From assembly GCA_031414415.1 (NCBI GenBank), contig JANNVK010000188.1, positions 1 to 33,737 on the forward strand: DNA of 33,737 nt, written 5' to 3'. The DNA comes from JANNVK01 sp031414415. Its GTDB lineage: Bacteria > Acidobacteriota > Blastocatellia > Pyrinomonadales > Pyrinomonadaceae. Below, in pieces: positions 24,257-32,990 of the stretch (the stretch's first letter is position 1; each line of letters begins with the position of its first letter). A program made the translations under genes and the position numbers. The notes below the pieces were generated by a model. That model saw only the letters and a list, made by a program, of their open reading frames with translations, had not been told where the DNA came from and searched no databases.

Positions 24257-26500
24257 TTAATTTAAATAATTTACCTTATTAATTTTTTGAATGTTTGGTA
24301 AATTAACTCTTTCGACAGGTGCAAAATCTGCCCAAGAATCATAGTTTGTCACAAATTTTGTTGCTTCTTCAGGGGTTACAGGTCTTGAAAACAAATAACC
24401 TTGTCCGAGTTCGCAATTAAGAATTCGCAATTGATGAAGCTGGTTAATGGTTTCAATGCCTTCTGCAACAACTTCAATTCCTAAAGCGTGTGAAAGTGTG
24501 ATAATTGCACGGACAAGTTCACCATTTTCTGTACTTTCAGACATTGAAGTTACAAAAGAACGATCAACTTTCAGCGTGTCAATCGGGAAACGATTGAGAT
24601 AACTAAGCGAAGAATAACCAGTCCCAAAATCATCAATACTCAATTTTATTCCTATTTCTTTTAATTGCTTGAGGAGCAAAACAGCACTTTCAGCATTTTC
24701 CATCACGGCACTTTCTGTAATTTCAAGTTTTAGACAACTTGGGTTGAAGTCAGTTTCAGATAGAATTTTCCAAATTTGCTCAATTAAATCAGGTTGCGAA
24801 AAATGTTTCCCTGAAAGATTAACACTTATCATTAAATTTCTATTTTCTTGCGAATAATCTTGCCATTTTTTTACTTGAGTGCAAGATTCACGAAGAATCC
24901 AAAGCGTCATCGGAATAATTAAACCGGTTTCTTCGCAGACCGGAATAAATTCATATGGGGCAACCAAACCTCTTTTCGGATGATTCCAACGCATCAGAGC
25001 CTCAAACCCTTTTAACCTCATTGTGTTAAGGTCAATAATTGGCTGATAATAAACGCAAAACTCTTCGCGGGCAACGGCATATCGCAAATCTGTGTCAAGC
25101 TGAAGTACCGAAACGGCTTGCGTGTGCATTGATTTATCGAAAATTAGATAAGGTTTCCGCTGCTCTTTTGCCAAATACATTGCAATATCTGCGTCTCTCA
25201 ATAAATCTTGCGAATCTTCATAAAAATCTTCGCTCATCACAATGCCGATGCTGACAGTTGTAAAAACTTGTCGCCCATTGAGCGTAATTGGCACTGCGAT
25301 TTTCTTTTGAATTAACTCGGTATATCTTTCAACTTCTTCAACATCTTTGACGTTATTTAACAAAATCGCAAACTCATCGCCGCTAAAACGTGCAACCATA
25401 TCTCCTTTTCTGATAGCATTTTTCAACCGTTTGCCAACATTTAAAATCAATCTATCGCCGACAGCGTGTCCAAGACTGTCGTTGACGGTTTTAAATCTAT
25501 CAAGATCGAGAAACAGAACTGCAAAACGAAATCCGGGCATTATTTTTGTTTTTTCGAGAACAAATTTAACTTCTTCGGAAAAATAATTACGATTTGGAAG
25601 ATCGGTTAAACCATCGTGAAATGCTACGTGCCGAAAACGCTCTTTGCTTTCTCTGAGAGCCTGGCTGATTCTTTCTTGCTCCGCAATATGAATTTGCAAT
25701 TCTTCGACGTGTTTTTCAGCTTGTTCGGCTCTTAATTTTTCGGCTTCAGCTCGTTCTCGTTCTGCTATTTCTGCTTTTGAAGAAGTTTTTTTAACGTCTT
25801 CGAGATAGTTTCGATATATGAGATAAACAACAGAAGTAACAACAATTGCTGCGAGTGTCAGAATCAAATTAAACTGACTGATTGCAAAAATAATTAAGCC
25901 GGCAAAAACGGCTCCGGCAATATACATCGCCAAACAAGAGAAATAAAGTTCTCTCCAAGAAGTCATAAGCGTGCGTTTTGCTCTTTGAGAATCGTGTAAA
26001 GACATAAATAATGATGATGTAACAAATTGAACAATTGTCATTAAACTGAGTAGAATTGTAATTTCTGTAATTGTATTTTGTTGAATACCAAAATGAAAAT
26101 CAGGTGTAACAAATAAAACAGCTAAACTTGTGAGAAATGTCCCCAGAACTGAGATTGAAACATTTAAAATAATTGTTTGTGGCTTGATGTTTATTCCTTT
26201 GAAATGGAACGAAAGCGAACAATATAGAGATTCTAAGCATGCTAAAATAACTGCAATTTCTCCGCCATAAATTAAGATTGCTACAAAAATTAACGCCTCA
26301 GAAATTGTGAAATGAAGTTTTGTTCTCGGTAATTGGATTTGAAGTATTGAACTGAAAAAAATTGTCACAACCGCGAAGCTCAATAAAATATAATCGAATT
26401 TTTCATATTGCAAGCCAAACAAAGCGTAAGCCAAAGCTATCGCACTGAATAGAATTAGGCAAGATGTTGCAATCTTAATAATAGTGTCTTTTATATTCAT
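24257..26500 (-). CDS. Membrane diguanylate cyclase/phosphodiesterase (GGDEF-EAL)
   Basis: 747 residues. The N-terminal 235 residues form seven or eight membrane helices (a MASE-like sensor region not assigned to a named family), followed by a coiled coil (AEIAERERAEAEKLRAEQ). The GGDEF domain has SGDEF at 373-377 in place of GGDEF, with the rest of the motif intact; this variant is often active. The EAL domain has EAL at 500-502, DDFGTGYSSLSYL with the conserved Asp pair, EITESAVMEN and AEGIE. All phosphodiesterase residues look intact, so it probably sets c-di-GMP levels in both directions or, via the GGDEF, in response to a membrane signal. It is a single-gene unit with its own terminator. 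Confidence 0.92.
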   Translation of the reverse strand: MNIKDTIIKIATSCLILFSAIALAYALFGLQYEKFDYILLSFAVVTIFFSSILQIQLPRTKLHFTISEALIFVAILIYGGEIAVILACLESLYCSLSFHFKGINIKPQTIILNVSISVLGTFLTSLAVLFVTPDFHFGIQQNTITEITILLSLMTIVQFVTSSLFMSLHDSQRAKRTLMTSWRELYFSCLAMYIAGAVFAGLIIFAISQFNLILTLAAIVVTSVVYLIYRNYLEDVKKTSSKAEIAERERAEAEKLRAEQAEKHVEELQIHIAEQERISQALRESKERFRHVAFHDGLTDLPNRNYFSEEVKFVLEKTKIMPGFRFAVLFLDLDRFKTVNDSLGHAVGDRLILNVGKRLKNAIRKGDMVARFSGDEFAILLNNVKDVEEVERYTELIQKKIAVPITLNGRQVFTTVSIGIVMSEDFYEDSQDLLRDADIAMYLAKEQRKPYLIFDKSMHTQAVSVLQLDTDLRYAVAREEFCVYYQPIIDLNTMRLKGFEALMRWNHPKRGLVAPYEFIPVCEETGLIIPMTLWILRESCTQVKKWQDYSQENRNLMISVNLSGKHFSQPDLIEQIWKILSETDFNPSCLKLEITESAVMENAESAVLLLKQLKEIGIKLSIDDFGTGYSSLSYLNRFPIDTLKVDRSFVTSMSESTENGELVRAIITLSHALGIEVVAEGIETINQLHQLRILNCELGQGYLFSRPVTPEEATKFVTNYDSWADFAPVERVNLPNIQKINKVNYLN

Positions 26501-26633
26501 TTACATTGGGTTGAAAGGCTTGGGAAGTTTTAGAAGAGTAATCGGAAATAAAAATAAACTGTTTTTAATCAAACATTAAGCCAATTAAATTGTAACTTAT
26601 TAAGCATAGAAATTTCTACAAAAAAAATAAAAC

Positions 26634-26667
26634 TTAACAAAAAAAGGTTGCCTAAAAAGACAACCTT
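26634..26667 (-). terminator. Intrinsic terminator of the prolyl oligopeptidase gene
   Basis: Read leftward: stem AAGGTTG / CAACCTT (26667-26661 with 26650-26644), loop of 10 bases, then a run of T. It lies just downstream of the oligopeptidase stop. Confidence 0.8.
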
Positions 26668-26696
26668 CATTTTATTAACTAACTTTAGCTTAAAAC

Positions 26697-28805
26697 TTAT
26701 TTTGTTATTCCTACCTGATTCAAAGCATAAGCATAATCAAAAGCAACCTCTTTTAGACGATCGTAACGTCCGGAACTTCCGCCATGACCAGCTCCCATAT
26801 TGGTTTTGAGCAACACAATATTGTTATCGGTTTTCATTTCACGAAGTTTTGCCGCCCATTTTGCACCTTCCCAATATGGAACTTGGCTATCGTTTAACGA
26901 AACTTCTATCAACATATTCGGGTATTTTTGAGCTTTAACATTTTCGTATGGCGAATATTTGATCATATAATCCCAGGCTTCTTTTTCGTTCGGATTTCCC
27001 CATTCAATCCACTCGCCGGTGGTTAATGGCAACGTGTCGTCAAGCATTGTATTCATCACATCAACGAATGGAACTTGTGCGATCATCGCCTTGAAAAGAT
27101 CCGGACGCATATTTGCGGTCGCACCCATCAACAATCCGCCGGCACTTCCGCCTTGAGCCACAATTCTATCTGCTTTGGTGAAATTATTTTTGATTAACCA
27201 CTCAGCCGAATCACAAAAATCATTAAAAGTATTGAGTTTTTTGAACATTCTGCCATCTTGTCGCCATTGTTCACCGAGTTCTGCACCGCCACGAATATGT
27301 GCGATTGCATAAATCATTCCGCGATCAACCAAACTAAAACGTGCCGAACTAAAACTCGGAGTCATTGAAATTCCATAACTTCCATAGGCATATAAAAGCA
27401 TCGGAGCATTGCCGTCGAGCTTTGTGCCTTTTTTCATTACGAGCGAAACCGGAACTTTTACGCCATCGCGTGCGGTTGCCCAAACGCGAGTTGTTTCATA
27501 TTTGGTTTTATCGTAACCGCCAAGCACTTCTTGTTGTTTCAAAACTTTCGATTTACCTGTTTTTAAATCATATTCTAGCGTTGTTGAAGGCGTAATCATC
27601 GACGCATAACTGTAACGAATTGTTGAAGTTTCAAATTCTGGATTTCCTCCTAAACCCATTGTATAGACAGGTTCAGCAGTTGGAATTCGCTTACTTTTCA
27701 AAGACTTCATATCAATTGTGCGAACATATTCCAACCCATTTTCTTTTTCAGAAACAATGCCAAAGCCTTTGAAAAAATCAATTCCATCAATCTTTATTTT
27801 TGGATTATGCGGGATAAAATCTTTCCAAGTTTTTTCTGACGTATCACTCAATGAAGTTGTGACAACTTTAAAGTTTGTTGCGTTTTTGTTTGTCACAATA
27901 TATAAAGTGTCGCCGTAAATATCGACAGAATATTCGTGATCTTTTTGTCGCGGCAAAATTAAATTCCAAACACCTTTTGGCGAATCAGTCGAAAGCATTC
28001 TGGCTTCGCTCATTGTCGCCGCACCAGAATTGATAAAAAAGTATTTTTTATCTCGAGTTCTGCCAACGCCCGTGTTGAACAAAACATCTTTTTCTTCAAA
28101 AACTAATTCCGGCTTGTTTGAACCAAGCTCATAACGCCAAATTTTGTCCGAACGTTTGTCAACATCGTTTTCTGTTCCAAGCATCAAAGTTTTATTATCT
28201 GAAGCCCACGACAAAGATGTTACTCGCTCAATTTTGTCAGACAAAATTTGTCCTGTCCGAAGGTCTTTAAACTGCAAAGTGTATTGACGATAACCTGTTG
28301 TGTCAGTCGAGAATGCAAGAATATTGCCGTCGTTGCTGACATTGAAAGCACCGATTGAAAAATATTTAAAGCCTTTCGCCATCTCATTTTGATCTAGCGT
28401 TATTTGCTCGTCAGACTTGTCTTCTTTCATCGAACGGCAAAAAATTGGATATTGTTTACCTTCTTGAGTTTTGGTGTAATACCAATAATTTCCAGTTTTG
28501 GTTGGCAAAGAAAGATCAGTTTGCTTAATTTTGCTGAGCATTTCTTCATACAAAGATTTCTGAAAATCCTTGCTGATTCCCGATGCTGCTTCTGTGTAAA
28601 CATTTTCGGCTTCAAGATACTTGATAACTTCAGGATTCGTTTTTTCGCGAAGCCACGCATAATTATCAGTAATTTCGTAACCGTGAATTTTTAAAACTTT
28701 TGGCTTTTTCGCCGCAATTGGTGGTGTCATATTTTGTGCAACAATAATTGTATTTCCGATAACTATAATAATTACCGATGCTAAAATGCAAAACAGATTT
28801 TTCAT
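26697..28805 (-). CDS. Secreted prolyl oligopeptidase (family S9A)
   Basis: 702 residues. A signal peptide (LFCILASVIIIVIGNTIIVAQ) places it outside the cytoplasm, where it would cleave Pro-containing peptides. The N-terminal beta-propeller and the C-terminal alpha/beta hydrolase are both present. The catalytic triad is S554 (GGSAGG), D639 (SLNDSQVPYW) and H674 (GAGHGGSSGR), with the family-typical spacing. AGGAG precedes the ATG by 11 bases. It is a single-gene unit; the ATPase-TOPRIM pair lies immediately upstream but its stop is 48 bases away, so read-through from that pair is possible. Confidence 0.95.
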   Translation of the reverse strand: MKNLFCILASVIIIVIGNTIIVAQNMTPPIAAKKPKVLKIHGYEITDNYAWLREKTNPEVIKYLEAENVYTEAASGISKDFQKSLYEEMLSKIKQTDLSLPTKTGNYWYYTKTQEGKQYPIFCRSMKEDKSDEQITLDQNEMAKGFKYFSIGAFNVSNDGNILAFSTDTTGYRQYTLQFKDLRTGQILSDKIERVTSLSWASDNKTLMLGTENDVDKRSDKIWRYELGSNKPELVFEEKDVLFNTGVGRTRDKKYFFINSGAATMSEARMLSTDSPKGVWNLILPRQKDHEYSVDIYGDTLYIVTNKNATNFKVVTTSLSDTSEKTWKDFIPHNPKIKIDGIDFFKGFGIVSEKENGLEYVRTIDMKSLKSKRIPTAEPVYTMGLGGNPEFETSTIRYSYASMITPSTTLEYDLKTGKSKVLKQQEVLGGYDKTKYETTRVWATARDGVKVPVSLVMKKGTKLDGNAPMLLYAYGSYGISMTPSFSSARFSLVDRGMIYAIAHIRGGAELGEQWRQDGRMFKKLNTFNDFCDSAEWLIKNNFTKADRIVAQGGSAGGLLMGATANMRPDLFKAMIAQVPFVDVMNTMLDDTLPLTTGEWIEWGNPNEKEAWDYMIKYSPYENVKAQKYPNMLIEVSLNDSQVPYWEGAKWAAKLREMKTDNNIVLLKTNMGAGHGGSSGRYDRLKEVAFDYAYALNQVGITK

Positions 28806-28853
28806 ATTTAATAAAACTCCTAATAAATTTTGTCGGGAAAGATTTTGAATTTG

Positions 28854-29480
28854 TTACGTTAGATTTTTGTTGATTGTTTCAAATAAACGATTGCAGTGTT
28901 CGGCTTTTACTCTGATTTTAGCCGTTTCAATTTTGCTTAAAAGATCGGCACCGTGTTTTATTTTGTGATATTTTCCTTTGCTTGTTTTGTTTGTGGCTTT
29001 GTCTAAAGAGCTTTCAACGTCAAGTTTTACAATCTTTTCAACGTTTGGTTGTCTTGGAATCACGCTATGTTTGAAATTTTGACCGTAGAAACTTTTCAAT
29101 GTTTCAACGTCCGCTAAAAACCAGCTTTCCATAATTTGAACCATTAAATGACATTGTTCGTTTTCAACGTTTTCAAAGTTCCAATTTCTGCTTTTTTCCT
29201 GCTTTTGTAAAAATGATTTCGGCGTGTCTTTTTCGCTGACTTCATTATCGGAATCAATCAAGAATGCGACAAAACTGTTTTGATGATATTTTACGCCAAT
29301 CAAAAAATCTTTATAAGTTTCGGCGGAATTACCGCATAAAACTACATCAAATTTGATTCGCTTTTCTCTCGCTTTTTCTTTTAATTCGCCGAAAAACGCA
29401 GAAAAACCTTCCCTGAGCGAGATGTTTGAGTTTTTGCTTTGTTTTCCGCCTTCGATGTAAATTCTGATTCCTGCTACCAT
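28854..29480 (-). CDS. DUF4276 TOPRIM-fold protein, probable nuclease partner of the ATPase
   Basis: 208 residues, no signal. The DUF4276 signature is clear: an N-terminal E10 in IYIEGG, the DxD pair D76/D78 in FLIDSDNE, and the conserved QIMESWFLAD (115-124), with a Lys-rich KGKYHKIKHGADLL segment near the C-terminus. These are the acidic residues of a TOPRIM metal site. TOPRIM proteins of this type act as nucleases, or as partners of RecF/OLD-like ATPases. The gene overlaps the ATPase gene by 7 bases, so the two are made together. By analogy with OLD and PARIS systems it may cut nucleic acid when the ATPase is triggered; this is inference. Confidence 0.85.
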   Translation of the reverse strand: MVAGIRIYIEGGKQSKNSNISLREGFSAFFGELKEKAREKRIKFDVVLCGNSAETYKDFLIGVKYHQNSFVAFLIDSDNEVSEKDTPKSFLQKQEKSRNWNFENVENEQCHLMVQIMESWFLADVETLKSFYGQNFKHSVIPRQPNVEKIVKLDVESSLDKATNKTSKGKYHKIKHGADLLSKIETAKIRVKAEHCNRLFETINKNLT

Positions 29481-30589
29481 CTTGTTCCGCCGATTTCACC
29501 TTTCAGCCAAAGTTCGCCGAGGGAGTATTCATCTAACCATTCCTTCAAATTTTCTTTATCCAACCGCTTAAAATGAGTTCCATCTTCGTCCGCTTCGCAC
29601 ACCAAAACCGCTTCGGGAACATCAGAAAGTGCCGAAACTAAAATGTCAGAATGCGTTGTAACAATCAGCTGTGTTCGTTGCGAAGCGTCAATTAAAAGTT
29701 CTGCAATTGTCGGCAGAATATCAGGATGAAGCCCAACTTCGGGTTCTTCGAGACAAATTAACGGCGGCGGTTCGGGATGACAAAGTATCGCCAGCAAACA
29801 TAAATAACGCAAAGTTCCATCGGAAAGCCGCATTGCCGAGATTGGTTTTTCCAAACCTTCTTCGCGGACAAATAATTGAACTGTTCCGCCTAAAATTCTG
29901 ATTGAATAATCTTTAATTCGCGGATTAAACTTTTTGAGATACGAAACAATTTTATCTTTTGTGTCGCCTCTGTGTTCTAAATCATTCAAAACTAAAGCAA
30001 GATTGCTTCCGTCTTCTTCAAGGAAATTACTTGGAGCATCCGGAATTTGTGGTCTTCTTATTTCTGAAGAACGGTTAGTTTGTAAATCTGCATAAATCTT
30101 GAATCCGGAGAAACTATCTTTAAAAAAGTAATGAGTTTCTTGAATATCTTCATCCTGATAAACCAATAATTTGCTCAGAGTAGGTAATTCTCGCTCACTG
30201 GAAGACTCTGTTATAAGTTTTTTGTCCGCTGATTTGAAAACTTCTTGCACAACATTCAACCTTTGATAGACTTCATGAAATATTAATTCGTAAGTGCATT
30301 TTGATCCCCAATATTTTTCGGCGATTACCTCAATTTCCGCAAAATTATCTTTTTTCTTGCCTTTCCATATCCATTCGCTTATTCCACCATTACTGCTGAT
30401 AAATTTAACTAAACTTTTGTCTTGCGGCAAAGACCGCAACAACTTAAAAATATCAATAAAATTCGATTTCCCCGAAGCATTCTGACCAATCAAAACATTC
30501 AACGGCATCAACTCAATTTCTTCACCTTTGTCGCCAAAAGAGAGAATATTTCGCAGTCTGATTTTTTCTATTAAACGTTTTCCTTCCAT
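29474..30589 (-). CDS. AAA_21-type (OLD/SMC-like) ATPase
   Basis: 371 residues. Walker A is GQNASGKSN (35-43, K41). The ABC-type signature is LSDGT at 255-259, Walker B is CLEEPE (279-284) with two Glu, and the switch H313 is in TTHSDIL. It belongs to the RecF/OLD-like ATPases whose central arm carries the variable region (about 60-240). Such ATPases form dimers that sense a phage or DNA signal and activate an effector. The next gene, overlapping by 7 bases, encodes a DUF4276 TOPRIM protein, so the pair looks like a two-gene defence module. Weak Shine-Dalgarno; the ATG at 30589 is the only plausible start. It sits alone between citrate synthase and the oligopeptidase. Confidence 0.9.
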   Translation of the reverse strand: MEGKRLIEKIRLRNILSFGDKGEEIELMPLNVLIGQNASGKSNFIDIFKLLRSLPQDKSLVKFISSNGGISEWIWKGKKKDNFAEIEVIAEKYWGSKCTYELIFHEVYQRLNVVQEVFKSADKKLITESSSERELPTLSKLLVYQDEDIQETHYFFKDSFSGFKIYADLQTNRSSEIRRPQIPDAPSNFLEEDGSNLALVLNDLEHRGDTKDKIVSYLKKFNPRIKDYSIRILGGTVQLFVREEGLEKPISAMRLSDGTLRYLCLLAILCHPEPPPLICLEEPEVGLHPDILPTIAELLIDASQRTQLIVTTHSDILVSALSDVPEAVLVCEADEDGTHFKRLDKENLKEWLDEYSLGELWLKGEIGGTRW

Positions 30590-30618
30590 TTATCTGTAAT
30601 TGTCTTTTGAAACGAAAA

Positions 30619-30653
30619 AAAAGGCAAACATACTTGATGCTGTTTTGCCTTTT
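30619..30653 (-). terminator. Intrinsic terminator of the citrate synthase gene
   Basis: Stem arms AAAAGGCAAA (30619-30628) and the complement at 30644-30653, with a loop of 15 bases; read leftward the stem is followed by a long T-run. It separates citrate synthase from the ATPase gene. Confidence 0.85.
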
Positions 30654-30679
30654 TACTTTTAACTTTTTAATTTTCTAAC

Positions 30680-31822
30680 TTATCTCTCGCCAATCGCTTG
30701 ATATTTCAAATCTCTCGCACCGATATATTCTGCACGCGGGCGAATCAGTTTATTGTTTGAATATTGCTCGAGAATATGACCTGTCCAACCTGAGATTCGC
30801 GAGATTGCGAAGATTGGCGTAAATTGATCGAGCGGAATATCCATCAAATAATAAGTTGAAGCTGAGTAAAAATCGACGTTTGGAAACATTCCTTTTTTCT
30901 CGTGCATCAATTTTTCTAACCTTTCAGACATTTCAAACCATTTTAGATTGCCTTTTTTCTCGCCCATTGTTTTCGAGAATTTGCGTAACCAAGTCGCTCT
31001 CGGATCTTCTACTTTGTAAACTGCGTGACCAATTCCCATGACCTTTTTCTTGTTTGCAAGTGCTTCGTCAAGCCACGGCTCAATTTTGTCGATGTCGCCG
31101 ATTGCTAGAAGCATCTTCATCACATTTGTATTCGCTCCGCCATGAAGCGGACCCGAAAGTGCAGCTATTCCACCAGTTACGGCTCCATAAACATCAGCTA
31201 AAGTTCCTGAAATTACGCGAGTTGTAAAAGTTGAAGCGTTTAATTCGTGGTCGGCGTGTAGAATTAAACAAATGTCCATCATTTTCACTTCGTCGGTATC
31301 CGGCATTTCGCCACGCATCATATAGAGAAAATTCGTTGCGATATTAACATCAGATTTTGGAGCTACAACATCTTTTCCGCTTCTGATACGTTCCCAATAA
31401 GCAACAATTGTCGGCATTTGAGCGAGAAGTTTGACGCACGAAGACATTGCTCCATCGCGAGTTGTGTCGTGTGCACCTGTGTCGTAAAAATCGAGCATCG
31501 AAACCGAAGTCCGCAAAACATCCATCGGATCAGCATCTTTCGGAAAGGTTTTCATCGCCGCAACTAATTCTTGTGGAATCGCGTAATTCTCACGAATGCT
31601 TGCATTTAGAGCGTCGAGCTCATCTTTTTGCGGCAAACGTGAGTTCCATAATAAGAACACAACTTCTTCGAAACTCGAATTTGTTGCCAAATCATGAATA
31701 TCGTAGCCTTGATAAATTAATTTGCCTTCATCGCCGTTTACATCGCCAATTGAGCTTTGAGCAGCCACTACACCACGTAATCCCGCTGCTGCGGAAGATG
31801 CTGCTGTTTCTTTAGTTTCCAT
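30680..31822 (-). CDS. gltA: Citrate synthase
   Basis: Condenses acetyl-CoA and oxaloacetate at the entry of the TCA cycle. 380 residues, the short (type-II-like bacterial/archaeal) length. Key residues: H192 in HADHELNAST, H227 in GPLHGGAN, the catalytic H266 in GIGHAVYK, and D317 in VDFYSAS. The Arg usually after the catalytic His in bacterial enzymes is Ala here (GHAV), as in the mitochondrial form. A 2-methylcitrate synthase cannot be excluded, but no prp genes are nearby. The start at ATG 31822 has AAGGTGAAA upstream. Confidence 0.93.
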   Translation of the reverse strand: METKETAASSAAAGLRGVVAAQSSIGDVNGDEGKLIYQGYDIHDLATNSSFEEVVFLLWNSRLPQKDELDALNASIRENYAIPQELVAAMKTFPKDADPMDVLRTSVSMLDFYDTGAHDTTRDGAMSSCVKLLAQMPTIVAYWERIRSGKDVVAPKSDVNIATNFLYMMRGEMPDTDEVKMMDICLILHADHELNASTFTTRVISGTLADVYGAVTGGIAALSGPLHGGANTNVMKMLLAIGDIDKIEPWLDEALANKKKVMGIGHAVYKVEDPRATWLRKFSKTMGEKKGNLKWFEMSERLEKLMHEKKGMFPNVDFYSASTYYLMDIPLDQFTPIFAISRISGWTGHILEQYSNNKLIRPRAEYIGARDLKYQAIGER

Positions 31823-31851
31823 TATTATTTCACCTTAAAATGTATCAAAAT

Positions 31852-31891
31852 AGTATAGTCTTAATTTAGCAAAGTGCGTTGTAAGTTACAA
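31852..31891 (-). promoter_or_regulatory. Putative citrate synthase promoter with palindromic operator-like site
   Basis: A -10-like TATACT (31857-31852, read leftward) lies 29 bases upstream of the start codon. A perfect 13-base palindrome TTGTAAGTTACAA (31879-31891) sits where the -35 should be, and no good -35 hexamer is seen. That is the position of an operator or activator site. No regulator is identified. Confidence 0.3.
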
Positions 31892-32131
31892 GTTACAGAC
31901 TATTTTTGGTGGTTTGGATTTTTTTCACAATAACAAAAAATCTTGCTTCAGCACCAATTTCCCACAGTATTTGTATTTGTTTTTGGCATACAAATAGAAG
32001 TTAATTCTAGATAAAAGATTTTTGATACGGCAATTTATTTAAGGTATTTGATTTGTGAGATTTTCAGGCTTGAAAATAAGAAAAGAGTGAACAAATTCAC
32101 TCTTTTTTTATTTTGGGTTGTGTCAAAAAGT
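31892..32131. other. Rest of the gap between citrate synthase and the immunity-like gene
   Basis: AT-rich, no ORF of note. A strong hairpin at 32081-32106 (AAAAGAGTGAA / TTCACTCTTTT, 4-base loop), followed by T-runs in both directions, terminates the immunity-like gene read leftward. Confidence 0.7.
32081..32106 (-). terminator. Intrinsic terminator after the immunity-like gene
   Basis: 11-bp perfect stem with a 4-base loop, flanked by A/T runs on both sides, located 25 bases downstream of the stop at 32132. Confidence 0.9.
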
Positions 32132-32500
32132 TTAAGCGGCTTGCAATGATGGAATATTGATTCCTTCCGACTCTAAAAACCAAACTAAATCGGAGTAGTT
32201 ATTTGCCTTGAAATCGAAAAGCAACCTCGAAAATGCTTCCTGTGCCTGAAAATGTTTAATAGCGGCAAGCGAACTCATCCCGATTTGCGAAACGGTGATC
32301 GTGCCACGAACAAAAGCACTTTGATTGTTGATATTTTTTATTGCTTCAACTAATTTAACCAGTAAGTCTTGATCAAATTCACCTTGCATACGATTACTTA
32401 TTTCATCCATTGCAGAGGCACGAACTAAAAACGATTTATCTTTTAACAAATTTAATGATTCAAGTTTTGAAGCATGTTTTGCTTGTTTGACCAAATTCAT
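32132..32500 (-). CDS. HEAT-repeat-like protein, probable immunity protein for the adjacent toxin remnant
   Basis: 122 residues from ATG 32500. The start at 32515 is only a TTG and encodes MEIKK; the ATG has GGAG 9 bases upstream and is preferred. The sequence is all helical, with paired helices recalling HEAT repeats (LVRASAMDEIS, then FVRGTITVSQIGMSSLAAIKHF, then DLVWFLESEGI). No signal. It lies 31 bases beyond the end of the metallopeptidase reading frame, as expected for a toxin-immunity pair. The HEAT-like fold is common among immunity proteins. The immunity role rests on position only. Confidence 0.6.
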   Translation of the reverse strand: MNLVKQAKHASKLESLNLLKDKSFLVRASAMDEISNRMQGEFDQDLLVKLVEAIKNINNQSAFVRGTITVSQIGMSSLAAIKHFQAQEAFSRLLFDFKANNYSDLVWFLESEGINIPSLQAA

Positions 32501-32531
32501 TTTTTTAATCTCCAAAGATGTTTGCCTTTCT

Positions 32532-32990
32532 TTATCTCATCAGCATAACAACTTTTCGCATTAAATCAAAGTCTTTTTTGGCGTGAGCAAATTTCAATTC
32601 TTCAGCGTATGCCCAAAACTCCATTCGCCAAAATATTTCGTTGTTTTCTCGTTAATGTTTCAAACCAGGATAGCCTGCCGCTTTATCGTCTAAGAAATGT
32701 TTATATTCGTGTCTCAATGCAGATATTGACGCGTTTTCGTCTAAGATGAATCTGCCAGAACGACCTTTGGCAGGAGAATATGCCATCATTGGACGTGATA
32801 AATCAATATCTACGCCTTCTATCTCAAGGCTTCTCAAAACTTGTTGAAATTCCTTTGGGTGCGAATCTTTAGCCGCACCGTATTTTTCTCTCGCTGGGTC
32901 TTCGATAGTCAATAGTTGAAAGTTTTTAACTCTTGTTTGCATCGCTTTCGATTGTTGCACAATATTTTTCTCACCTAAAATTTTTGCCAA
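32532..32990 (-). pseudogene. Truncated and interrupted metallopeptidase toxin domain
   Basis: The frame from TTG 32990 encodes 112 residues ending in a TAA at 32652-32654. It carries the zinc motif HEYKH in SALRHEYKHFLDDKAAGYPG. In the same frame, directly after the TAA, coding continues for 39 more residues (RENNEIFWRMEFWAYAEELK...) to a stop at 32532-32534. That segment contains a Glu-rich helix that could supply the third zinc ligand and runs up to the immunity gene. The TAA could be one change from TAT (Tyr). No ATG start exists; a GTG at 32960 has AGGTGAG upstream. It looks like the C-terminal end of a polymorphic toxin, cut off from its N-terminal delivery part. Confidence 0.7.

Noticed and set aside
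32500..32515. Longer start at 32515 for the immunity-like protein
   Set aside because: It is a TTG without a Shine-Dalgarno; GGAG is placed for the ATG at 32500.
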